Below are positions 32,556 to 41,503 of a DNA stretch of 64,000 nt, one piece after another. Positions within the stretch are counted from its first letter, which is position 1, and each line of letters begins with the position of its first letter. The translations under genes and the position numbers were made by a program. A model generated the notes under the pieces. It had not been told where the DNA came from, did no database searches, and saw only the letters and a program-made list of their open reading frames with translations. Source of the DNA: FEN-987 sp964598845 (lineage in GTDB: Archaea > Thermoproteota > Bathyarchaeia > 40CM-2-53-6); assembly GCA_964598845.1 (NCBI GenBank), contig CAZRDM010000010.1:1-64000 (forward strand), given 5' to 3'.

Positions 32556-32702
32556 TTGGTTGAAATGTTCTGCGTGAAATGCAAGGAGAAGAAGACGGTG
32601 CCAGACGATCAGACTACCTTGGAGAAAACTGCCAAAGGGCGCAACATGCTGCGTGGAACTTGCCCGACTTGCGGCACTAAGATGACGAAGTTCACAAAGT
32701 AG
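32556..32702 (+). CDS. Small zinc-ribbon protein (DUF5679-like)
   Basis: A 48-residue protein from TTG 32556 (ATG 32565 also possible). FCVKCKEKKTV and GTCPTCGTKM give a two-knuckle zinc ribbon with the layout of archaeal DUF5679 proteins. A TATA-like CTTTTATGG near 32494 is about 60 bp upstream. Two copies of CCGTGTAGATC follow it within 60 bp. Confidence 0.8.
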   Translation: MVEMFCVKCKEKKTVPDDQTTLEKTAKGRNMLRGTCPTCGTKMTKFTK

Positions 32703-32912
32703 TAATTCCTCCCCGTGTAGATCCGCTGTCTTCCGTGTAGATCCTCAACGGATACACCATTCTACATGTTTCCATGCTCAAATCTTCTCACCGGGAAACC
32801 GTTTTTCGGTCTCACAAATACGATGATGACTCGCGGAAATCACAGAGTGCATTTTTCAATAACCTTCAGAGTCTACTGTCTGTCAACCAGTTGGTAATTT
32901 GGGGCTATCTGA

Positions 32913-33758
32913 TTGGAGATCAGTTCGTCACACCTGAACTTTCGAATATCCTTAGTTGAAATTGAGGAACTGAAGCCCCATGAGGAAGTTGTCGATTCGA
33001 TCGTGAAGTCGCTCGCAAGCGATATGCAGTGTGAAGGAAAGGTTCGAGATCCAATTATTGTCGATCAAGTTGAATATGTGATCTTGGACGGAATGCATCG
33101 CTTCAGCGCCTTGAGATCGCTTAATTGCCGCTTCGTGCCTTGCTGTCTTCTTGATTATGATAGCAGCTTGGTCAAAGTCGGCTCTTGGTTTAGACTTTTC
33201 CAAGTGGAGCACGCGGAACCTGTGGCTGAGGAATTGCTTGTGGAGGCTGATCTGAAGTATTCGAAGCAGCATGTAGACCTTGAAAGCATGGCTTACCAAG
33301 CAGACACCGTCATTTTGGTTGAAGGTGATCTCGCCTTTTCTATGGATCAGCCTCTTGATCCGCTGGAACACGCAAGGACGGCGGTTCGACTAGAGAAGGC
33401 GATGGTCAAGAGAGGCTACAAGGTGAACTATCTATCTGAGATGGATGCGATAGGGAATCTGAGATCAAGGACAGTGAGTCTCGCCATTTCGCTTCCTGTA
33501 TTCAGTAAGCGGCAAATCAGAGAATTCGGGTTGAGTGGTCGCCTTCTGCCGCACAAGGTTACCCGCCATGTGATACCCTCACGCCCACTTGGCATTGATG
33601 TCCCAACAGCGCTTCTACATGACCCAGCCATCTCCGGGGTTGAAGCTGAGAGGAAGCTGGGCGACTTGCTCGCGGCGAGGCATGTGGAAAGAAAACCGCG
33701 AGGATCCACGGTTGGTGGAAGGCGTTATGAGGAAGAACTCCTCGTGTTCTCTTCGTGA
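32913..33758 (+). CDS. ParB/SerK-like protein, possible free-serine kinase
   Basis: A 281-residue protein from TTG 32913; conserved sequence begins near residue 12. The N-terminal ELKPHEEVVDSIV, DPIIVDQVEYVILDGMHRFSAL and CLLDYDS form the ParB/sulfiredoxin-like domain. The H-E-E and D-G-x-H-R pattern matches archaeal ADP-dependent L-serine kinase (SerK), which makes O-phosphoserine for cysteine synthesis, and SbnI-type proteins. The C-terminal half (IPSRPLGIDVPTALL) resembles SerK too. DNA-binding ParB function is less likely because no HTH is seen. Confidence 0.65.
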   Translation: MEISSSHLNFRISLVEIEELKPHEEVVDSIVKSLASDMQCEGKVRDPIIVDQVEYVILDGMHRFSALRSLNCRFVPCCLLDYDSSLVKVGSWFRLFQVEHAEPVAEELLVEADLKYSKQHVDLESMAYQADTVILVEGDLAFSMDQPLDPLEHARTAVRLEKAMVKRGYKVNYLSEMDAIGNLRSRTVSLAISLPVFSKRQIREFGLSGRLLPHKVTRHVIPSRPLGIDVPTALLHDPAISGVEAERKLGDLLAARHVERKPRGSTVGGRRYEEELLVFSS

Positions 33759-33814
33759 GTTTCAGCTTTATATTCCGCTCATTGTTCTCTATCGGCCGAA
33801 ATGCGTGACGTACA

Positions 33815-34009
33815 ATGCCATCCGAACTCAAGGATGCTGAAGAATTTCTTCGAATCTCAGAGCGCGCAGGTGAATGCCGCGTTAAGAGGCTAAAGGACAT
33901 GGTTAAGCTTAAGCTTCGCACATCGAAGCAGCTTTACACTCTCAGCGTCGATCCGGATAAGGCAGCAGAACTGCTGAAACAGATCAAATGCGAAATCATC
34001 GAAGCATAG
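33815..34009 (+). CDS. rpl38e: Ribosomal protein L38e
   Basis: A 64-residue basic protein from ATG 33815. MPSELKDAEEFL, VKRLKDMVKLKLRTSKQLYTL and DKAAELLKQI match the L38e fold of eukaryotic and TACK archaeal large subunits. A TATA box GCTTTATATTC near 33768 supports its own promoter. L38e is restricted among archaea mostly to TACK-type lineages, so it helps place the organism. Confidence 0.85.
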   Translation: MPSELKDAEEFLRISERAGECRVKRLKDMVKLKLRTSKQLYTLSVDPDKAAELLKQIKCEIIEA

Positions 34010-34020
34010 CCCTTTGATCT

Positions 34021-34623
34021 CTGAACGAGCGAGGATTCTCCCTGTCACCGGCAGAGATAGGCTTCGCCTCTCTTCTTTCAATTGGAGCCTTGGCGGTTCT
34101 CGCGTCCTTCTACTCCTCGTACCTTGGGTGGAGATTCGAACGTGAAGCATGATATGTCTTGGCAAAACCTAAGGCGGGATATCACCCGCGCGTTTGTGTA
34201 GTGATACCTTGCAAAGGCGAGGAGGCAGGCCTCGAAAGAAACATTGTTGCATTACTGAAACAAGACTGTGACAACTATCAGACGATAATCGTGACAGATA
34301 CAGACCAAGACCGTACATACAGGATCGCCCAATCAGTTCTCTCTCAGCATCCAAACGCAAGAGCACAAGTGGCAGTTTCGTCTACATATCCGAACGCCAG
34401 TGGAAAAGTCGCAGCGATGCTAACCGTACTCGAACTGTCTTCCTTCCACAGCGTACGGTGGCGAGGTTTAGCGAGAGCAATCTGTTACGACTCCTCAGCT
34501 GGGCAACGCGTCAAGTCGTTATTGTCCCATGGATCATGACATACTGCATAATTAAGTCGGCTCGAAGGAATGAAATCGAATGGCGAGGTCGAAAATACAC
34601 GCTGACAGGAACAACCAAATGCT
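34021..34623 (+). pseudogene. Family 2 glycosyltransferase remnant (stop, deletion, frameshift)
   Basis: Three pieces of one gene are visible. 34021-34149 encodes an N-terminal membrane helix (IGFASLLSIGALAVLASFY). An in-frame TGA lies at 34150. The same frame then gives the GT2 start RVCVVIPCKGEEAGLERNI and NYQTIIVTDTDQD, up to about 34435. From about 34470 a different frame gives the typical C-terminus, a helix and ARRNEIEWRGRKYTL. The central part with the catalytic D-x-D and acceptor region, roughly 200 residues, is missing. The gene is therefore inactive. Confidence 0.75.
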
Positions 34624-34651
34624 CACCGCGAAACCTTCCCGAAACTCCTCT

Positions 34652-34996
34652 TCATGATTGCTTGGCTAGCATACCACACAGTCTAGCAAGCTTGTTCAAG
34701 GGAAATCTCCTGTCCGCGGTCACTAGTACAAACTTCCTTCCAGAACGAAAGATCAATGCGATAATCTTCTCATGAACTAGAACCGAGTATTGCGCTTTCC
34801 CGAAGAACTCAGCTAAATCTTCAGCTTTCTGAATCGAAACGAGTTTCGCAATGAGATGCGGCGTCTTCTCGAGAGGTTCAATGGGTTCTACGCCCTCCCT
34901 CATCCCACCCTCTAAGATCCGACCGCTCCCGTCAACTAGGGCCGCGAATCGAACCCTCTTGTCAAATTTCATGACCCTGTTGTAAAGTCGCCCCAA
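34652..34996 (-). CDS. DUF6659-like (roadblock-type) protein
   Basis: A 114-residue protein; ATG 34972 (MKFDKRVRF) may be the true start. VRFAALVDGSGRILEGGMREGVEPIEP and KIIALIFRSGRKFVLVTADR show the mixed alpha-beta profilin/roadblock-like fold of thaumarchaeal DUF6659 proteins. No function is known. It runs toward the glycosyltransferase remnant on the other strand. Confidence 0.65.
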   Translation of the reverse strand: MGRLYNRVMKFDKRVRFAALVDGSGRILEGGMREGVEPIEPLEKTPHLIAKLVSIQKAEDLAEFFGKAQYSVLVHEKIIALIFRSGRKFVLVTADRRFPLNKLARLCGMLAKQS

Positions 34997-35061
34997 ACTT
35001 CCTCTCTGACTATTCTAACTGTTATACAGAAAGAGCTTACGATGATGCAGGAATGGCTTGG

Positions 35062-36576
35062 TTAGAACTCTGGTATCTCCTCAAGGAGCATCCCTTCAAT
35101 CGTGACAGGTTTGAGTTTTGCAGTGAGCGAGAGCGCCTGTTCCAGTTTGGTTTGACGTTCGGCGTAAATGTCCAAAATAGATTCACCTCTCATGACCTTG
35201 TGTCCTCTCTTTCCGAACAGCACAAGTCCTGCACCCTTTTCGTTAGGGGCTCCAGCGGCTCTGGCAATTTGATTGATCGCTGCGTTCGACACGTGAGTCA
35301 CATAGCCGTCAGCCGGGGCTGTTATGCTCTGCTTGTGAGACCCTACGTGTACTTGCTCGGATTTGATATTTGGGTCTCCGCCTTGGGCTTCGACGATTTC
35401 CTGCATCTTCTTTAGAGAACGACCGCTTCGAAGTATCTCCTTTGCTAGATCCTGCCCAGCGCCTTTCATTGCCTTACCCGCCATTTCAAGAAGTAAACCA
35501 GCCAACGCAGTCGATTTCTCCACTAGACTCGTCGGTCCAGCACCTTCGAGTGTCTCAAGCGCCTCCTTTGCCTCAAGGCCAGGACCGACTGCATGACCCA
35601 CGGGCTGACCACCGTACGTCACGCCGCACCTGATTTTTATGCCCAACTTCGCCCCGAGTTCGAGGAACTTGTTTCCAAGACGCCTCGCTTCTTCCGATGT
35701 TAGGACCTTCGCCTCCTCTCCAGTGGGGATGTCCAAAACGAGGAAATCTGTCCCAACTGCTAATTTCTTCGCAAGGATGCTTGCCATCATTTGAGGCTCT
35801 GGGTCCAGTTGTAGTTGATACTCGACGGTGATGAAAGCGTCATCGGCCGGAGCCAAGTTCAATCCGCCACCCCAGACAATCGCTCCATTGACCTTCAAGG
35901 CGATTCTTCGCAACTCTTGGGCTGAGAACTCTACAGGAGCTAAAACACTCATCGTATCGGCGGTTCCGGAGCCGCTCGTGATTGCTCGGCTACTTGTTTT
36001 TGGTATTAACAAACCCGCGGATGCAACTATCGGAACGATGATCAGGCTAACCTTGTTCCCGGGAACGCCGCCGATCGAGTGTTTATCATAAACTGGTTTG
36101 TCGAAATCGATCCTATTGCCGGTCTCAGCTATCGCTCTTGTTAGCCAGAGAAGTTCGTCCTCGCCCAATCCATGGTAATGCTCAGCCATGAGAAAAGCTG
36201 CCATCTCAACTTGACTGAGATTCCCGTTAACTACATCCCTGACTATGGAGTAAACCTCATCGCGATCCAACTTCTTCCCATGCATCTTAGCATGAACATG
36301 CTTCACTGAGGCCGGAGGAGCAATGGCTTGAAGGGCAATCGATTGACCTTCCCCGATCTTCAACTCATCAGCAACAGCCGGCGGCAAGCCGACCTGGCTT
36401 GGTTGGACGATGGACTTGGTGATATCCACGAGAGCTACAGTCACTCTATCATTGCCACCTCGAATTCGAACCCTATCCCACTCAACGACCCCCAATCGCT
36501 CAGCGTCCTTGCTGTTCAAGATTACGACTTTTGTGCCAGCTGAGAGATCAAGGACCCTTGCGTTAAGGTTATACAG
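35062..36576 (-). CDS. deoA: AMP phosphorylase, with apparent CTG start
   Basis: The core is unambiguous: DKHSIGGVPGNKVSLIIVPIVASAG, SGSGTADTMSVLAPVEF and VGPGLEAKEAL. The enzyme splits AMP, CMP or UMP with phosphate into base and ribose 1,5-bisphosphate, feeding the archaeal nucleotide-to-RuBisCO pathway. The N-terminal strand NARVLDLSAGTKVVILNSKDAE is needed by the family, but the frame has no ATG, GTG or TTG upstream of the TTG at 36519, only CTG at 36576-36574, after an in-frame TAG. Starting at CTG gives 504 residues, the usual family length. The promoter is divergent from tldD. Confidence 0.9.
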   Translation of the reverse strand: MYNLNARVLDLSAGTKVVILNSKDAERLGVVEWDRVRIRGGNDRVTVALVDITKSIVQPSQVGLPPAVADELKIGEGQSIALQAIAPPASVKHVHAKMHGKKLDRDEVYSIVRDVVNGNLSQVEMAAFLMAEHYHGLGEDELLWLTRAIAETGNRIDFDKPVYDKHSIGGVPGNKVSLIIVPIVASAGLLIPKTSSRAITSGSGTADTMSVLAPVEFSAQELRRIALKVNGAIVWGGGLNLAPADDAFITVEYQLQLDPEPQMMASILAKKLAVGTDFLVLDIPTGEEAKVLTSEEARRLGNKFLELGAKLGIKIRCGVTYGGQPVGHAVGPGLEAKEALETLEGAGPTSLVEKSTALAGLLLEMAGKAMKGAGQDLAKEILRSGRSLKKMQEIVEAQGGDPNIKSEQVHVGSHKQSITAPADGYVTHVSNAAINQIARAAGAPNEKGAGLVLFGKRGHKVMRGESILDIYAERQTKLEQALSLTAKLKPVTIEGMLLEEIPEF

Positions 36577-36610
36577 AACGGTTTCACCCGCCGGTGTTGG
36601 CTACAACGTG

Positions 36611-36622
36611 CATGGCTTTTAA
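36611..36622. promoter_or_regulatory. Shared AT-rich promoter between AMP phosphorylase and tldD
   Basis: GCTTTTAATCTG on the + strand reads as a TATA-like element about 25-50 bp upstream of the tldD starts, and as ATTAAAAG on the reverse strand 35 bp upstream of the CTG start of AMP phosphorylase. One element could be used in both directions. Confidence 0.35.
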
Positions 36623-36637
36623 TCTGCGTTTTGCAAA

Positions 36638-38053
36638 TTGCGGCGGCATTGGGCGGTATCAGGCTTGCAGAATAGCGGCGGAGAATCGCATATCATTCTC
36701 GGCTACCTCCAAGACGCGCTCAAGAGAGTCAACCTCCCATACGCTGATGGTCTGTACGACTACCAGATCGACTTCTCCATCAGGAAGAACAAAGATCGTG
36801 AGAACATAGGCGCAAGATCGATCGAGGGAAGCTCCCTGCGCGCTTTCACGGAGCGAGGATGGGTCTACTCAAATTCAAACAAGACAGATCCGAGAACCAT
36901 TCGTACGCTTGCGCGTAGAATCATAAGGCACGCATCGTCGTCCAAGGTGACGGACAGACTGCGTCTGCCGGAACCCATCAAGATCAACAGGAAAGCACCG
37001 GTCAACAGAGACCCTCAAGTGGTTTCGACCGAGGAGAAACTTCAGAAGATTCGTGAAATCTTCAATCTCGCCAGGAGCATGGACCCACGAATCGTAGATG
37101 TCCGCGTTATCTACTCTGAAGTATTGATGGAGAGGGGGGTGGTGACATCCCATGGAACGGAAGCGCTTCAGATTGTTCCTAGAACACGAATCATCCTGAT
37201 GGTCATAGTCAAAGAGAATGGTGTGACCGAATACGACTCCACACTACTCGGGGGCAGAGTTGGTTTCGAGGTCGTCGAAAACCTAACGGAACAGATAGTT
37301 AGAGATACTGTTCAAAGCGCTCTAGAACAACTCAAGGCAATCCCCGCTCCTAAGGGACTCCAGAAGGTCATCCTAGATCCGGGAACGGTAGGCACCGTCT
37401 GCCATGAATCGTTTGGTCACGGTCTTGAAGCTGACCAAGTGCTTAGAGGAAGATCATACCTCAAGGATATGTTGGGGAGGAAGGTCGCCTCAGATCTCGT
37501 TACGATGTACGAAGATTCAACCGTTGAAGGTGCTCATGGGAGCTATTACTTTGATGACGATGGCACGGCTTCGAAGAAGAACATCCTCGTTGAGAATGGG
37601 AAGCTGGTCAGCTTTCTGCATGACATGGAAAGCGCGGCCGCCATGAACGCTGAGTTGACATCTAATTCTAGGACGCAAAGCGCTGCGCGTAGACGTTTCA
37701 TTAGAATGAGCAATACTTACGCGAAACCTGGCGACTGGTCCCTCGAGGACATCATCAGGGACACGAAGCAGGGAGTGATGATGGTCCATTGGCAATCTGG
37801 GATGGAAGACCCTCTTGGCGGAGGAATGCAGGTCGTTTCGAAGAAGGGCTACCTTGTTGAGAATGGTCATAAGACGAATCCACTGAAATCGATCACCCTG
37901 ACAGGACGTGTTCTAGAAGTTCTGGGTAACGTCGACGCAGTGAGCAAGGAGGGATTCTTAGTTGATTCTGGCAATTGCGGAAAAGGAGCGGAGGATTACG
38001 TCCCCGTCGGTGACGGGGGAACGTGGTGGAGGACGACGGCGGTGATCGCATGA
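36638..38053 (+). CDS. tldD: TldD-type metalloprotease
   Basis: A 471-residue protein from TTG 36638; the TTG at 36665 is an equally good start and nearer to the conserved part. VCHESFGHGLEADQVL holds the H-E-x-x-x-H zinc site of TldD. DDDGTASKKNILVENGKLVSFLHD and the C-terminal GNCGKGAEDYVPVGDGGTWWR match the PmbA/TldD fold. TldD pairs with TldE, encoded next; together they form a heterodimeric peptidase that degrades or trims unfolded peptides. Confidence 0.92.
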   Translation: MRRHWAVSGLQNSGGESHIILGYLQDALKRVNLPYADGLYDYQIDFSIRKNKDRENIGARSIEGSSLRAFTERGWVYSNSNKTDPRTIRTLARRIIRHASSSKVTDRLRLPEPIKINRKAPVNRDPQVVSTEEKLQKIREIFNLARSMDPRIVDVRVIYSEVLMERGVVTSHGTEALQIVPRTRIILMVIVKENGVTEYDSTLLGGRVGFEVVENLTEQIVRDTVQSALEQLKAIPAPKGLQKVILDPGTVGTVCHESFGHGLEADQVLRGRSYLKDMLGRKVASDLVTMYEDSTVEGAHGSYYFDDDGTASKKNILVENGKLVSFLHDMESAAAMNAELTSNSRTQSAARRRFIRMSNTYAKPGDWSLEDIIRDTKQGVMMVHWQSGMEDPLGGGMQVVSKKGYLVENGHKTNPLKSITLTGRVLEVLGNVDAVSKEGFLVDSGNCGKGAEDYVPVGDGGTWWRTTAVIA

Positions 38054-39399
38054 ATATACCTACAATACTTGACCAAGCCACGCAGACGCAGTGGGAGATT
38101 TTCATACAACGGTCCCGGAGAACGGATATACAGCTTAGGCAGAGCAAACTGGAGGCGCTGATCGACCAAGAGAACTCAGGCTATGGTATCAGAATCATAG
38201 CTCCCCGAGCCGACGGAGCTGGAGTTGGCTTTGCTTCCTGCAATTCGGAGAAGGAAATCGCAAGCACAGCTACCAAGGCTTACGACCTCGCAAAGGTCAA
38301 CCGTTCACCTTCCTTCTCGCTTCCTAAGAGAACGAAACTTCCTAGAGTTCAAACTGTAGACCCGAAGATATGGAGAGATCAAAGTGGTACTGCTGAAGAC
38401 TATGCCGAAGCAGCGCAGGCATTAATCTCTGATGAGAAGGAGATTTCGCTAACCTTCGGCAAAGTCAGAACTTACGCTGTTGAGAATGAGGTGATCAACA
38501 GTAACGGTTTATCGTATAGCTCGAAGGGAACCTACGTTTACTTGGAAATGACTTTCAAGATCGGCACCCGAAGTAACCCCACGGAGTACTGGCCGAATCG
38601 GTACGCGAGACGGATCAGCGACGTAGACCCGGAGAAGATTGTTCCACAATGGATGGGCATAGCGAAGAGCTGTCTAAGGCGACACCCACCTAGAACCAAG
38701 GAGACTGCCGTGATCTTCTCTCCGGCAGTAGTCTGCGATACCTTTCTGCCAGCGATCGGTTTTCATGCGAGCGGCGAGGCGGTAAAGCAGAATCTCTCTC
38801 AGTTCGAAAAGGGCGGCAAGGTCGCCTCAGAAGACTTGACAGTAGTCGACGACGGACTGTATCCCTTCGGACTGCGCACAAATCCATTCGATGATGAAGG
38901 CCATCCGCAGCAACGGACCAAGTTGCTTCAGAATGGCGTATTCCGGAACTACATCTATGACCGACTAAATGCACAGACATTGGGTTTCCATCCAACAGGG
39001 AACGGGATTCGAGCGAGAGGTTTCCCAGTTGACGTTGACGAGCGCTACCAGCTTCCCCCCTCAAATGCGCCAACAAATCTATCGATCAAGCCTGGCACCA
39101 AGAGCCTCGAAGATCTCATCAAAGATGTGAAGGAAGGAATCATAATCTATCAATGCGCATGGATCAATCCCGACGAAATCACTACAAGATTCGGTTCTGA
39201 GATAAGAAACGCCCAGGAGATTGTGAATGGTGAGCTAGGTACCGGGATAGTTGGCGGCACACTCAGCGGCGCAACATTGGACCTCATCCACAAGATATCG
39301 GGAATCTCCAACAGAGCAGAGATCGTCTCTGGATACTCATTCGGTTGCGTAGCCCCTTACATAAGATTCGAAGGTGTCCAAATCTCAGGACCTGCATAA
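38050..39399 (+). CDS. tldE: TldE/PmbA-type partner subunit
   Basis: A 449-residue protein from ATG 38050, overlapping tldD by ATGA. It shares the PmbA/TldD fold (GYGIRIIAPRADGAGVGFAS, EDLTVVDDGLYPFGLRTNPFDDEGHP) but lacks the H-E-x-x-x-H site, as expected for TldE. The end has GTGIVGGTLSGATLDLIHKISGI and VAPYIRFEGVQISG. Translational coupling ensures equal amounts of both subunits. Confidence 0.92.
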   Translation: MNIPTILDQATQTQWEIFIQRSRRTDIQLRQSKLEALIDQENSGYGIRIIAPRADGAGVGFASCNSEKEIASTATKAYDLAKVNRSPSFSLPKRTKLPRVQTVDPKIWRDQSGTAEDYAEAAQALISDEKEISLTFGKVRTYAVENEVINSNGLSYSSKGTYVYLEMTFKIGTRSNPTEYWPNRYARRISDVDPEKIVPQWMGIAKSCLRRHPPRTKETAVIFSPAVVCDTFLPAIGFHASGEAVKQNLSQFEKGGKVASEDLTVVDDGLYPFGLRTNPFDDEGHPQQRTKLLQNGVFRNYIYDRLNAQTLGFHPTGNGIRARGFPVDVDERYQLPPSNAPTNLSIKPGTKSLEDLIKDVKEGIIIYQCAWINPDEITTRFGSEIRNAQEIVNGELGTGIVGGTLSGATLDLIHKISGISNRAEIVSGYSFGCVAPYIRFEGVQISGPA

Positions 39400-39792
39400 T
39401 ACAGAGCCGCTGCCGTTACAGGGTCCACAACGGTCAAGCAATCCTCATGAGGAAATCCTGAATCGATGGCACCTGTCGAGGTCTGAGGATCCCGAATACT
39501 CGCGAGAATTCTCTAACCGAATGTGCAACTGTCCGGCAATACTCGCTTGTCGCTTACCAAGAGCAAGGCTCGTAACCATAGAATTGAATGGTAACCACAC
39601 CGAGTTCAGAGTCGAAACATGAATTTCCTTATGGTTGGTTGCTTCAGCATTCTGAAAAAGAGCCGAAGATTCTTCGCTGTTGTGAGTAACTATCGTATGA
39701 TTGACATAGTCCAAAGCCAAGCCATCTAGTAACGGAACTCGCAAGAAACGCCTAGGTAGCCTTTAATTCTGCGGATCAGCAATCGCGGCTTT
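39400..39792. other. Intergenic stretch; promoter of tRNA-Val near its end
   Basis: The TATA-like CTTTAATTC near 39760 lies about 30 bp before the tRNA. Short frames on both strands here have no recognisable product. I see nothing else in the 393 bp. Confidence 0.4.
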
Positions 39793-39888
39793 GGGCCGGT
39801 CGTCTAGTCTGGTTAGGATACCTGCCTGACAGGCAAGCGCAGGAGCGCGGACCGCAGGTGGTCGAGAGTTCAAGTCTCTCCCGGCCCA
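39793..39888 (+). tRNA. tRNA-Val(GAC) with a 21-nt intron
   Basis: Acceptor GGGCCGG (39793-39799) pairs with CCGGCCC (39881-39887), discriminator A 39888. D arm GTCTAGTCTGGTTAGGAT, anticodon stem CCTGC (39821-39825) with GCAGG (39854-39858), loop CTGACA with anticodon GAC at 39828-39830. T arm GAGAG TTCAAGT CTCTC. The anticodon loop is interrupted by 21 nt, about 39832-39852, at the canonical 37/38 position. CCA is not encoded. Confidence 0.93.
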
Positions 39889-40235
39889 CTACTCAAGCGC
39901 CTGCTTCTCCACTCGAAGAAGAAGTACACGATGGTGGCTGCGACCAATATAGACGCAATCGGCATAGTTAGCTCTCTCTCAAACGCCTTCGGCGCAACGA
40001 AGTCCCGTTTCGAGATAATGAAGATGGCGTAGCGTCCGTTCCGGTTGTCCTGCCAGGCAGTGAACACGGCCTCGCCATCAACGGATATTGCTGGTGCAAG
40101 TGACAATCCTCTTCCTTCGTGCTGGGAGAGAGTAATCCGATCCGTCCAATGGTCACCCGCGTCATCGCTTCGCATATAGAACACGTCGGACGACGTCTCC
40201 GCTCCGTGTGTCTTACATGCCCTATGGACTTAGGA
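39870..40235 (-). pseudogene. Sialidase/BNR-type protein remnant with C-terminal membrane anchor
   Basis: The reverse frame encodes only the end of a surface protein: SSDVFYMRSDDAGDHWTDRITLS and YAIFIISKRDF are typical sialidase-like repeat pieces, then a membrane helix (MPIASILVAATIVYFFF) and RSRR. No start or earlier blades exist upstream; the frame closes at a TAA near 40236. Its stop lies inside the tRNA-Val 3' end on the other strand. So an N-terminally truncated gene abuts a tRNA end, as expected from integration or deletion at the tRNA. Confidence 0.65.
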
Positions 40236-40258
40236 TGATATTACTCAGTAAGCGAAAA

Positions 40259-40408
40259 ATGTATTACCAGCGTCCAATCGGGCGGAGGCGTTCGATCACG
40301 TGCAGGGTATGCAGCCACGATTCAGACTCGTGCATTTGCTGTCCGGAGGATGGTCACGTTTGTTCAAGAGATTGGGGAGAGCTTGACTGCCCCATCTGCG
40401 GCCCCTAG
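40259..40408 (+). CDS. Small Cys-rich protein
   Basis: A 49-residue frame from ATG 40259. Its second half has seven cysteines in knuckle-like spacing (TCRVCSHDSDSCICCPEDGH, then CSRDW and DCPICGP), which suggests zinc binding. A TATA-like GATATTACT lies about 25 bp upstream. No named family is recognised; a chance frame cannot be excluded. Confidence 0.45.
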   Translation: MYYQRPIGRRRSITCRVCSHDSDSCICCPEDGHVCSRDWGELDCPICGP

Positions 40409-40438
40409 TTCGCCTCGCGCCAGACTGACAAGACTGCT

Positions 40439-41503
40439 CTAGATTTCTTTGAATAGCATTGAAGCGAGAGAGCGAAGCTGTTCATGGTATGTCTCCGGAT
40501 AGAGGAATCGTTCGGCCGCAGCAATACTGCTCAGAAGACTGTTGCCATCTTGAGGCGTAAAGCAGAACCCAAGAAGCTCGTTCCCGTTTCTGACGTACAG
40601 GGACGGAAGAACAACGACCGTCTGATTGAGTATCCGACCGAACCTTCCATGATCTCGACCAAAAGAGAATACGAGACTTGCCATGTCCTTGTAGGTTACC
40701 GCGATCCTCGGGTTGTCCATGATTCTTCGCAGAGTATCCTCCAGTGTCAACCGACCGTTTAGGAGCATGTCGAACCAGATGCAATGCATGTACTGCGAAT
40801 TCGTCTTGATCGCGCTCGAAAAGAGATTCAGCTCTATCCCGAGAGTCTTAAAGAGGTAGAAAGCATCTCGAGCATGGTGCGTTCCCCATGGGTCTTCATG
40901 TTTGCTAGTTTTGGGGGACGGAACAAAGTCCTTACTGTCACTAATGTCACTTGCTCTCCTGATGCAGAGAAATTTCCCTTCCTTAAGATTTGGCGACCCA
41001 TTGTTAAAGGCTAGAGTCTTCAGAATCACAGCAATGTTATGCGTATTACAGCTCACAATTTGAATGAACTGATCGCTATCACGGAGAGCTTCATCATTGA
41101 TTCCGTAGGCGTAGGACTTTCCAAATCCAAACTCAGAACCCTGCGCCAAGAACCCTCTAACATTCTTCGCATATTTCTCGTAGAACAAGCGCTTGTTAGA
41201 AAGCCCATTTCCATCAGGCGTACAATCTATTACAACGGACGCCCTCCCTATTGCTTCTTCGTAGTCGTAGGAAGGTTCCATTCCTAACTCGCGAAACTTC
41301 TCCCAGTTGCTGCGTTCGGCCGCTAAGCTTGCACCTCTCTTGATGAGACTCTGCACCTTCGACCTGTCCTCCAACAACGGTGTGCGCTTAGCAAAGGTGA
41401 CCTCATCTATTCCGAGTTCTTCCTTCATGTCTGCAAGGATCCCAACCAAGGGTTCTCCGATCGTCCCAGTTCCAACTACGTGTACGATGTTACCGCGCAT
41501 CAC
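40439..41503 (-). CDS. gap: Glyceraldehyde-3-phosphate dehydrogenase, archaeal type II
   Basis: A 354-residue protein. VVGTGTIGEPLVG is the N-terminal nucleotide-binding motif; VVIDCTPDGNGLSNKRLFYEKY and FLAQGSEFGFGKSYAYG follow the archaeal type. The catalytic cysteine is in VSCNTHN, where many relatives have SCNTT. The enzyme interconverts glyceraldehyde 3-phosphate and 1,3-bisphosphoglycerate with NAD(P). With PEP synthase downstream it suggests a gluconeogenic direction. Confidence 0.88.
   Translation of the reverse strand: MMRGNIVHVVGTGTIGEPLVGILADMKEELGIDEVTFAKRTPLLEDRSKVQSLIKRGASLAAERSNWEKFRELGMEPSYDYEEAIGRASVVIDCTPDGNGLSNKRLFYEKYAKNVRGFLAQGSEFGFGKSYAYGINDEALRDSDQFIQIVSCNTHNIAVILKTLAFNNGSPNLKEGKFLCIRRASDISDSKDFVPSPKTSKHEDPWGTHHARDAFYLFKTLGIELNLFSSAIKTNSQYMHCIWFDMLLNGRLTLEDTLRRIMDNPRIAVTYKDMASLVFSFGRDHGRFGRILNQTVVVLPSLYVRNGNELLGFCFTPQDGNSLLSSIAAAERFLYPETYHEQLRSLASMLFKEI

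Noticed and set aside
32703..32760. Two copies of CCGTGTAGATC after the zinc-ribbon gene as a terminator or att site
   Set aside because: The repeat is short, lacks symmetry and is not near a tRNA or integrase.
39374..39622. An 82-codon + frame after tldE, rich in Arg and Asn
   Set aside because: No family match and no sensible start signal; it overlaps the end of tldE and is probably chance.
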